Assembly (NCBI GenBank): GCA_037039925.1
Contig: JAXRKP010000016.1
Span: 190,001 to 254,000 of the forward strand
DNA length: 64,000 bases
Origin: Doris montereyensis
Taxonomy: Eukaryota > Mollusca > Gastropoda > Nudibranchia > Dorididae
Reading direction: 5' to 3'
Made by a program: the position numbers and the translations under genes. A model generated the notes under the pieces. The model was not told the DNA's origin. It saw only the letters and a program-made list of their open reading frames with translations, and ran no database searches. Shown piece after piece: positions 40,365-64,000 of the stretch (within the stretch, counting starts at the first letter, position 1; each line of letters starts with the position of its first letter).

Positions 40365-40628
40365 ATCCACATCCACAACTAAGGTAATCTCTGGGGTTTT
40401 TAGTAGGATTTTTAATTTTGCCCAGACTGCCCTAAAAAACTAGCACTAGTAGCACTAGCACAGAGTGTTGTGATCTGCACAACTAGGTGTCAACCAGGAG
40501 GTTGGTGGATTTTACCACAAACAAAAAAACAAAACTCTAGATCTACACAATTTTCAACCTGTTGAGCACAAACCCACGATCTTTAGGTTGAGAAGCTGAC
40601 AGCTTGGCTCTGGACCAGTCTCCCTTTA
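40365..40628 (-). mobile_element. SINE family B, reverse orientation
   Basis: ACATCCACAACTAAGGTAAT, CCCAGACTGCCCT, ACAGAGTGTTGTGATCTGCA and the inverted head GAGAAGCTGACAGCTTGGCT define a complete, diverged copy. Its head grades into the minisatellite that follows. Confidence 0.7.
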
Positions 40629-40808
40629 GGCCGACAGCTTGGCTCTGGACCAGTCTCCCTTTAGAGGCCGACAGCTTGGCTCTGGACCAGTCTCCCTTTA
40701 GAGGCCGACAGCTTGGCTCTGGACCAGTCTCCTTTAGAGGCCGACAGCTTGGCTCTGGACCAGTCTCCTTTAGAGGCCGACAGCTTGGCTCTGGACCAGT
40801 CTCCCTTG
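40584..40808. repeat. Minisatellite made of SINE B head units
   Basis: Six units of about 36 bases, each containing GACAGCTTGGCTCTGGACCA and GTCTCC(C)TTTAG. The first unit is the tRNA-like head of the adjoining reverse-oriented SINE B, so the array grew from it. Confidence 0.9.
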
Positions 40809-41989
40809 CCTCAGCACAACACTTAACTTTGCTCCCTCTTTTGACTTTCTCCTTTACCTTAAGATTTTAAAGATTTTATCCCATCTGGTTTGATTTACCA
40901 ACTTCGTACATGGAAATACTGTGTTACTAGTGTTAGCAAATAAAAGCCATCATGTACCTGGGAAATCACCATGTTTTGGTAGCAAAAGATATCGTTCTTT
41001 TTTTCAATTGCAACTTGTAACACTCCCTTATAATATGATGTTGAGAAATTAAATTTTTAACTCATTTTCACTTCACAGCAATATTTTCCAGTTTGGTATA
41101 TGTAACTCAATATGTAACTTTCATTTCCATTGACAAAACAATGACCTTTGCTTCATAAACATGGGAATCATCCGTTCTCACTCGTTTTTACAAATGTTAA
41201 ACAAGAAATCATAACAAAGAAAAATGTATAAATAGCTTGATTAATGTTTTATTCAAATTCGAGACAAAACAAACAAAAAACCAGCATATGAAACATATTG
41301 TCAAAGTTAATTATATTTACAGCCAAAACTATACATATCCATAACTAAGGGGAGGGGGAAAGGGAAGATATATTGAAATAGAAGAATATAAAACAGAGCA
41401 ATAGCAGACATTGTTAAATGTTATTACGTAGAGGGTTAAAACATGACTTATTAATTCTATCTATTCGATGAAATATGAAAAGAAAATTTACTTATCCAGA
41501 CATGACTTATTTACATACATGTACAAGTAATTGCTCTACTGTAGGTTTTTTCTCTCCAGAGACCAAACTCGAAAAATAGACAAGTAAAGCAGTAAAATTT
41601 GGTAGTACTAGCTTGCTAAAGAAAATACAAATTTAAGTGAAATCTTTTATAGTGGCGTGTGTCGTTAATAGTTTCCGAATAACTCCAGTTACTATCTATT
41701 TTCAATTGCACCTAGAATACACTAGTGTTAAAACTAATTCATTACTAACATATCAATCAAAAGATGAGACATTAATTTTCATTCCTCCAGCTATTATAAG
41801 AAAACCAATGTCATAATTTCTCAGCATTTTGATAATTCCTTCAGCAGCGAGAAAACCACTCAACAAGAAGACATGTGCAAAGATCTTGCCGCCGGGGCTG
41901 GTAAGAAATAGCTCAGCTGAAATAAGCCTGTCTACAACCAAGTTATTTATGACATTCGTACACAGCATTCTCTCCAACTGATTGGCTAT

Positions 41990-43028
41990 TTTATTTACGT
42001 GCTATAAACCTCTCTCCAAATGATTGGCTATTACACAATGCTATAAACCTCTCTCCAAATGATAAGCTATCACACAATGCTATAAACATCTCTCCAAATG
42101 ATTGGCTAGTATACACAATGCTATAAACCTCTTTCCAAATGAATGTACTACACAATGCTATAAACCTCTCTCCAAATGATTGGCTATTACACAATGCTAT
42201 AAACCTCTCTCCAAATGATTGGCTATTACACAATGCTATAAACCTCTCTCCAAATGATTGGCTATTACAAATGATCTCTCCAAATGATTGGCTATTACAC
42301 AATGCTATAAACCTCTCTCCAAATGATTGGCTATTACACAATGCTATAAACTCTCTCCAAATGATTGGCTATCACACAATGCTATAAACCTCTCTCCAAA
42401 TGATTGGCTATTACACAATGCTATAAACCTCTCTCCAAATGATTGGCTATCACACAATGCTATAAACCTCTCCAAATGATTGGCTATCACACAATGCTAT
42501 AAACCTCTCTCCAAATGATTGGCTATCACACAATGCTATAAACCTCTCTCCAAATGATTGGCTATCACACAATGCTATAAACCTCTCTCCAAATGATTGG
42601 CTATCACACAATGCTATAAACCTCTCCAAATGATTGGCTATCACACAATGCTATAAACCTCTCTCCAAATGATTGGCTATCACACAATGCTATAAACCTA
42701 TCTCCAAATGATTGGCTATTACACAATGCTATAAACCTCTCCAAATGATTCTATTATAAAATGATTGGCTATCACACAATGCTATAAACTCTCTCCAAAT
42801 GATTGGCTATTATACAATGCTATAAACCTATCTCCAAATGATTGGCTATCACACAATGCTATAAACCTCTCTCCAAATGATTGGCTATCACACAATGCTA
42901 TAAACCTCTCCAAATGATTGGCTATTACACAATGCTATAAACCTCTCTCCAAATGATTGGCTATTATACAATGCTATAAACCTCTCTTCAAATGATTGGC
43001 TATTATACAATGCTATAAACCTCTCTCC
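41990..43028. repeat. 39-bp minisatellite, about 27 copies
   Basis: Unit contains CACAATGCTATAAACC and CTCTCTCCAAATGATTGGCT. Most units carry the pentamer ATTGG (CCAAT on the other strand). A few units are shortened or fused. Reading frames of repeated NSQSFGERFIALC-type peptides are a by-product. Confidence 0.95.
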
Positions 43029-43399
43029 TCAGCTTGTCATTAAGTCTTCCAAATATTAGGACCACTCAGGTTAAAAATTACAAATGGCTACTACACCAAC
43101 AACTACCCTTGTGACAGTACTTTGCCAGTCCTGGTAAAACAGTGGTCTGATACTATCGTCTACTGTGACATTTTGTTTCTTAGTAAAGATGATCTGTGTG
43201 ACCTGTGTGGTTGTGTTTTGAGTGGAAATAGCATGGTGGTCCCATCATAACTTATTTAACTTTGAAAGCTGGCATTGTTTATACACAAATGCACCCATAC
43301 GCCTGTACACTCTATGAGACGGACTTGTATGATACAGTCTCAATTAACACAAAAAAGAGCGAAAGAACTGATTGAACACTCATTTTCTTTTTAAACTGT

Positions 43400-43462
43400 C
43401 AGGGCTTGAACTCACTGCCTTTTGGTCGAGAGGTCGACATCGTGCCTCTGGACTAATGAGTC
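43400..43462 (-). mobile_element. SINE family B head fragment
   Basis: The inverted head GGGGACTCATTAGTCCAGAG with CCTCTCGACCAAAAGG and a GTTCAAGCCCTGA B-box-like word. Confidence 0.6.
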
Positions 43463-43965
43463 CCCTCATATCAATGCATTAGTATGTATCGGAGCATTGG
43501 AAAATTATCAGTTCGGCAACCCATTAAAGGTGCACTGAGTCTCAAGGCTAAAGCAATAGAGATGATATTGACATATTCACTTTTAAAAGAAGGCATACAC
43601 TCACTGCACAAAATGACATTGCAAAGTATAAGAAATGTATCGGGTATTTATGCAGCATTGAATGACCGCTCCAAATCTCTTGTTTTGTATTTGGTTTTCT
43701 CTCGAATTACCTGTGGAAAGAACGTTTTTTTAAAAACATAAATGTAATTATTTCTGCATTTACTTACCACACAATACTGGCAGGATTCTGTGAAAACAAG
43801 ATGCAAATTATTCGGAAGCTTCAAAATTGTATAATAAAGAGAGACACAAAAATGATAACAAGAAGAAATAGATAAAGGAAAAGGAAAAATGAGGAAGAGG
43901 AATAAACAAGAAACGAGATAAAAAAGAAGTGGAAGCAACAGAAGTTACAAGGAAATGAGGGATTG

Positions 43966-44322
43966 TTTCATTGAAATTCACCCGTCCACAATAAGCGACG
44001 ATCTCAGGGTGAATCAAGAGGCAGAAGCAAGATGAAAGGAAAGAAGTGGGACCTACCAGCAGTTCCCACCAACCGCCTGTGGGAAATGAGGGACCATATT
44101 TATTTATCAACTCAAAATAGAACCACACCTCAAGAAGATACTGTCATGTTCTGTTGCCTGGAGCTGCTGTATACTTTACGCTTTAATTGCAATCTTATAA
44201 TTTTATTTGCTTCATTGAAATTTTTCCCCGTCCACCATTAGAATAAATTAAGAGGAAACAACAAGATGAAAGATAATTGGAAGAAATAAGACCTACCAGC
44301 AGCGCCCGCCAACCGCCTGTGC
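43966..44322. repeat. Two direct copies of a 115-bp block
   Basis: TTTCATTGAAATT...CCCGTCCAC through GACCTACCAGCAG and CCAACCGCCTGTG occurs at about 43966-44085 and again at about 44210-44322. Function unknown. Confidence 0.7.
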
Positions 44323-44690
44323 AATCTTATAAAATAGAAAACTGAACAACTTAAACAAAAAGCTATAAATGTGAGCAAAAGCTATTTAGGATATGGAATG
44401 TCTCATTCTTGACCAATAAAGTGAAGTTGGATGAAATTGTTTGGTCTAGTAGTAAAATTTGGACACTGACCAAATCATGTACAATAATGCTGGGTGATAA
44501 TAGTTAATAGTGAGCGTGAAGAGAAATAAATGACACACTAAACACATTTGGAGAAAAAAATGTCTGGGACTGACAAAAGCGAGTAGATAAGAGAGAAAAA
44601 TAAAAATAAACTTTGACACTCTAAAAGCAACTATGAAGACACAACAAAAAAAGAGGGGATGGGGGTGCGGGGGTGGAGAGAGGGAGGGGG

Positions 44691-44694
44691 CATG

Positions 44695-44789
<95 letters not shown>

Positions 44790-44803
44790 TAGAGAGAGAA
44801 GAA
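44691..44803. repeat. (GA)n microsatellite
   Basis: About 110 bases of imperfect GA repeat downstream of PNN. Confidence 0.95.
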
Positions 44804-45170
44804 ATTGAAGCAAATTGAAATTATGCCCCATCAAGGCCAAAAGAATCATATTGCAATAGTTTTCCTTCGTACTTGTTGTACTAGTATATACACGTATATT
44901 ATAAAATATCTATCTGCAAACAGCTAATATATACACAGAACATTACTTTGACTTAAAACTGTCTTCTAAAAAAACAAAACACCCCTGAACAAAAATAAAA
45001 TAAAATAAACACTGCCCCCCATATACCTCTGAGACTATTAATAAGCAAAAAAAATTAAAACAAAATCTACCCCATCCTGTCTCCCCCAGGCCCTTCAGTA
45101 AAGATAGCATAAAATATTAATGGTTTTTTTAAGTTTATCATCAAATTTTTCATCTATCTATTCCCAAAAG

Positions 45171-59853
<14,683 letters not shown>

Positions 59854-60766
59854 GTTTATTTGTGTGTGTGTGTGTGTGTGTAGGGCCTAGTGTGATTAGT
59901 ACTATCAGGGGGAGTAACTGCAATTTCAATGTAGCCTTTGGTGGGCCGAATTTTCACTGAGGTCTGACTTCAATTCTTGAAAATATAATCTAGAATCTAG
60001 TGCTAGATCTCTAGATCTAGATCTATATTATTTAACAACTTATAAATTGTTTCATGTGCTTTGTGAGTTACTTGGGCTTTTGAAACCTGCTGGCTAGGTT
60101 TGGATGAACTGAAATAAAAGGCCTATTTTATTTTATTTCAAAGCAGAAGTGGCCAGACTTTATGTTATGATGAAGATCTCTAGAATCTGAATCTTATCTA
60201 GCTCTATATTAAAGAGCTAGATACTAGATCTAGTGTGAGTCTAGACTAGATCTAGAGCTAGATATAACTTTAGATCTATCCTATACTAAAATATTAACTA
60301 GAGTTGAATAGATAAGGCAAGAAATTGAAAATCTAGACTCTAGCCTAGATCTAGTAGATCTATCAGATACTTGATGATGCATTTAGTTTAGTCGGAAGGT
60401 GTACCCAGAGTCGGGAACAGGGCAAAAAAAATGTCAGCACTCTAACGAATATCAAAACACCTAGCCAACCATTATCCAGAACTCTTTGCATTGACTTCAT
60501 GTTTATGAGAAATCTTTTGAGTAACCACTTGTTTAATTTTTCTCTGAAAATGAGTAGAAGTTGAGCAACTTTTTTGAACTTACACAAACGGATCATGTTA
60601 TATTTTCATTTTATTATTGAATGTTTTTGTCTCACTGTTTTGATTTGTTTATTTAGATCTAGATCTAGATCTATTTGTTTTTAATCATGTGGAGTTGATG
60701 TCAAATTTTGTTTAAAAATACATTTCATTTCCAGTTTGTTCTGCAGATTAATGTCAGAAAAGCATC
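59854..60766. promoter_or_regulatory. Divergent promoter region PNN / TRAPPC6B
   Basis: Only 913 bases separate the two start codons, so both promoters and 5'UTRs must lie here or partly in introns. The stretch holds a (GT)n run (59864-59881) and many self-complementary CTAGATCTAG hexamer clusters at 59985-60030, 60180-60260, 60340-60362 and 60655-60673. No exon is evident. Confidence 0.6.
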
Positions 60767-62106
60767 ATGGCTGATGAAATTTTATTTGAATTTCTTCACA
60801 TGGAAATTGTTACACAATTCCATCGTGCTGCATCGAAGGATGAAAAGGTAGAAGATCTGTTTTTCTAGTGAAATTCACTTGTCAAGTGTTCAATATTCCC
60901 TTTACCAGAACAATTCTTATTGTATTAAATGACAAGGTTAATTGATTTCCATGGATGATGAAGTTGCCTTGAATTGTCCAAGGCTTATTTTATACTTTAT
61001 ATCATTTGAGGGGGGGGGGGGTTCGGAAACATATATATTTATTTTTCTTTTGTTTTTAGATATATAGGGCAGAAGAAGTGTTGGTGGGGGGGGGGGGGAT
61101 CCACACTTTGCTCTACAGTTAGATTTAACACAATGTTCGGAATTTGTCACTTTTCTTCATTCTTCACTAATCAAACAATGTCTTTACATTGCATCACAAT
61201 TATTTTTTTCTCTAACTGAAATTGTCATCTCCTGTATTGATTAATTTGCATTATGAAATAACTTTGAATTTGAAGGTCCTGCGGTAACTTTTTAATTATT
61301 TCATATATATATTTTTTCATATGAATGGGTTGTTTTTTTTCATGCTTTTATTTTTTTTATCTTTTTATTTCAGGAGCAGTGCATTTCTAAATTAGAGGCT
61401 TTAGGATTTCGTGTTGGGCAGAGTTTAATTGAAAGGTAAGACTACTAATTCTAAAGATGATAAATTATATGCTATCAAAATAGAAATAAGACCTTAACAT
61501 GACATGATGCAGTAGAATCTTATATTACCTATAATTGTGAACCTTATGTGTTTTAGAGAATTGAAATTGAAATGAGAAAAATATTTACATGAATCTTTTT
61601 GTTCGTTTTCTTTTCTTACAGCCTTCATCATGTGCAAATCTTTATCACTTTATAGTTACAAGATTGAGAGAACAGTGAAAATAAGAATAACGATGAGTTT
61701 GTATCAAGGCTCAAGTTATATTATTGTTATCAAGAAAGGCAATGTAATTTGCTGTGTAAAGATCAATAAAGGTTATTTTATCTATCTTATCTTAAAAAAC
61801 ATTGAAAGTAGTAAGATATATATATATATTCATACATTCTGTATAAAAGCAATTTGATCCTTGAAGGAAGTCCCATCACTAGTTTTCTTTCTTCCTCCCT
61901 TTAGGTTTTTTACTCCTTATTCTTATGTTTTATACTATTGACCATTGTTGATGAGATGTTGTCGTCTTCTTTGAAATTTTCTTTTCAGGTTTACAAAAGA
62001 GTGTTCAAGATTTAAAGATGAGCTTGACACAATGAAATTTCTTTGTAAGGACTTTTGGAATTTAGTTTACAAAAGGCAAATTGATAATCTCCGTACAAAT
62101 CATCAA
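60767..62106 (+). CDS. TRAPPC6B: TRAPP complex subunit 6B, 5' part (3 exons)
   Basis: A Bet3-fold subunit of the TRAPP tether that pairs with TRAPPC3 and acts in ER-Golgi traffic. Exons 60767-60847, 61374-61435 and 61989-62106 join in phase with AG/GT borders and give 87 residues. Landmarks: MADEILFEFLHMEIV (exon 1), LGFRVGQSLIERFTKE spanning exons 2-3, and FKDELDTMKFLCKDFW and KRQIDNLRTNHQ in exon 3. The family is about 158 residues long, so the C-terminal half lies beyond the window. No frame break was found. Exon 3 ends with GT at 62107. Confidence 0.94.
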
Positions 62107-62787
62107 GTAAGACTTCCTGGATCCATTTTGGAAATGCATGTTTTGATAAATGTTTGATTGTTGATATACATATGTTGTTTTGAAAATTTTTATGTGAACC
62201 TTCTTTCATTAATATTCAAATCAGATTTTTAAAGTTCCATCTCTTAATTTTAGAGATCGGTAGGATCAGGACATTATTTTTCTTTCCGTTTAGGACATGG
62301 TTTGATGATATTGTGGTTAGAAACATGGAGAAATTATAAAAATCTGTATTTAAATCCAAAGTTGTTAAGATTAATTGCTACTTAATTACTACATAAAGAC
62401 AAGAAGTTAACGTTAACCCTCAGGAGAGAAGTTCATGTCTCCTTCAGTGAGTTGTAGACTTAATTAATCGTGTGCCATTCTTGTCTCAACATAATTAAAA
62501 GTAAAGTAAGGTTGATTTATTATCTCGTTTTAAAAACAATTACTTGTCCAATTACTTATAGACATTAAGGGGAAATAAAATCATTACAAGGAATCTTACA
62601 CATGCATGCACAATTCTAAGATTTCCCGGAGAGGACAGTGTTTGAATTATACAGTATCTATGGTCTAATGTTCATAACTTTGTTATTTCTCAATCAATTT
62701 TGTTGAAATGAAGTTTGTTTTGCATGTTTTGCCTAGTTTTGTCTGAAAATAGTATTGTATTCAACATTTAAATAAAAAAAAAATGGT

Positions 62788-63045
62788 TTGGACTACCTAC
62801 TAAAGGTGGATGGTCAGATTTTCAGACCCAGAAGGTCCTGTGTTCAAATCCTGGTTTCTCCGGGCCTGACATGGTGCATGACATCCTTGGGAAAAGCACT
62901 TACCACATTTTTAACCCTAAACCTCCCAGGTTCAAATGGGAGGAAGCTATTGCTTTGAGGTAAAGCCTACAGTTTACCAGCATCTTGCTTGTGGTCCACA
63001 AAGTGATTGTGCAACATCGGCTCAGCTTACTTAGTGCTATAGAAA
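62788..63045 (+). mobile_element. SINE family A, diverged
   Basis: tRNA-like head with GTGTTCAAATCCTGG as B box, then CTTGGGAAAAGCACTTACCA, ACCCTAAACCTCCCAGG, and a tail with CTTAGTGCTATAGAAACC, similar in layout to the 9027 copy. Confidence 0.6.
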
Positions 63046-63160
63046 CCATGAGGCGCGCAGTTAGCTTGGTTGGTAGTGCATCCTCTTTTAATGGTGAGGC
63101 AAACGATGCCAACACAGAGGTCGCAGGTTTGATTCTATTGATACTCAACACTTTTCCTCT
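63046..63160 (+). mobile_element. tRNA-like SINE head of a different type
   Basis: AGTTAGCTTGGTTGGTAGTG has the form of an A box and GTCGCAGGTTTGATTC that of a B box, 57 bases apart, with a long insertion in the arm between. It directly follows the preceding SINE, so it may be a composite. It does not fold as a clean tRNA. Confidence 0.5.
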
Positions 63161-64000
63161 GTATTTGTCATAATAGCAAAACTAAGTACCGGTATTAGGC
63201 TAGCCACCAATAGATCTTATGACTTATAAAGTATTACAATATCTATTCGTCATTCATCATTAATGATGAATAGTTTTTCTTGTCCTTGTTCATGCAGGGG
63301 CTTTAATATCGTTTCTTGTCCTTGTTCATACAGGGGCTTTAATATCATTATCATTTCATGTTCTTGTTCATCACTTATAGAGAAACCATGCAAGCTCCAT
63401 GTAATCGTAACTTTAGCCATACAAAACTAAAGAAATTCTTTTTATCATATGCATGCCTGTGAGGGTCATAGTATTGTGGGGTAGCCGTCCTGTTAAAGAA
63501 GTTATCTCCTTTCAAAGGATCTGACACGGACAATGAGGCGTTTAGCTCCTACTGCCAATCTGTGTCCCATGATGCATTGCGTGCTTTCCCAGATCGGTGG
63601 TAACTCTTTTGTATGGCTGTTTTTTACTATTGCTATTCATTGTATAGTGACAGCAGAAGACGCTGACTTTAACACTTAAATGTCATATATCTAAACATGT
63701 AAATCAACATATATGACTTGATTTATGTGGATACGCATCATAAAATTGTGGGAAAATAGTTACTATGGCATCTTGGACATCCTGTGCGTGTTATTTCACG
63801 GCTTATTCTTGCCAGTGCCAGCCGAGAGAGCAGAACTTATTAAGAGTGCTTGCATTTTCACCCTTTCAAACTTATGAAATCTAGATTGCTCAAGTCTGAC
63901 TATCTTGTGTTGCCATAGAATCTAATTAACAATTGAGATTTGTACATCACTCTTGTACTCTTGTAAATAAATATGTTGTATCTCTGTGTCTAGATCTATT

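Larger units (their letters stand above)
38736..45170. other. Intergenic region between convergent CFAP61 and PNN
   Basis: About 6.4 kb without a recognisable gene. CFAP61 3'UTR sequence probably runs to an AATAAA at about 39254 or a second one at about 39670. The rest holds SINE B copies, two minisatellites, a duplicated 120-bp block and a (GA)n tract, listed separately. Nothing gene-like was seen between 40820 and 41980 or between 43080 and 43390. Confidence 0.6.
62107..64000 (+). other. TRAPPC6B intron 3 (incomplete)
   Basis: No further TRAPPC6B exon is visible up to the window end. The stretch holds two SINE-like copies (next entries) and a short tandem pair GTTCAT(G/A)CAGGGGCTTTAAT at about 63287 and 63326. 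The rest is unassigned. Confidence 0.6.

Noticed and set aside
41990..43028. Regular repeats that could suggest a CRISPR array
   Set aside because: Units are contiguous, with no unique spacers, in an intron-rich animal genome.
43808..44241. Overlapping reading frames near the duplicated 115-bp block
   Set aside because: No protein family resemblance, no splice context, and low-complexity composition.

Overview
This window is animal nuclear DNA: AT-rich, with short exons, GT-AG introns and dense interspersed and tandem repeats. tRNA-derived SINEs, TA- and TTAA-flanked MITEs, an RTE-type LINE, long (ATT)n and (GA)n tracts and recurrent words such as CTAGATCTAG and AGGCCTAC suggest a lophotrochozoan, probably a mollusc and perhaps a gastropod. 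That placement is inference. There is no bacterial, viral or organellar gene here.

The window holds four recognisable protein-coding genes, rebuilt exon by exon from splice sites and protein similarity. (1) POLR3F (RNA polymerase III subunit RPC6), minus strand, 9606 to 640, 9 exons. (2) CFAP61 (radial-spoke / calmodulin-and-spoke-associated complex protein), plus strand, 11559 to 38735, 31 coding exons, essentially full length. (3) PNN (pinin), minus strand, 59853 to 45171, 9 exons. (4) TRAPPC6B (TRAPP vesicle-tethering subunit), plus strand from 60767, first three exons only; the rest lies beyond the window. The layout is two head-to-head pairs (POLR3F/CFAP61, about 2 kb between start codons, and PNN/TRAPPC6B, about 0.9 kb), with CFAP61 and PNN tail-to-tail across about 6.4 kb of repeats.

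PNN and TRAPPC6B are also adjacent and divergent in human (14q21), and POLR3F and CFAP61 both lie in human 20p11.23, so both pairs may preserve ancient linkage. The genes do not form a pathway: they serve transcription, cilia, splicing and vesicle traffic.

The introns are a catalogue of mobile DNA. They include a 5'-complete RTE element with a 12-bp target duplication, a decayed second LINE, two SINE families in many copies, at least seven MITE families (one with three copies in PNN introns and a possible HTH relic), and several minisatellites. Two minisatellites have traceable seeds: one arose from the 5' splice site of CFAP61 exon 20, the other from a SINE head.

The coding exons of the three complete genes carry many 1-base frameshifts, often in homopolymers. 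I read these as consensus errors in the assembly, not as pseudogenes. A mosaic repeat at 26.82-26.98 kb also looks like a consensus artefact. I did not find a convincing novel biological system.
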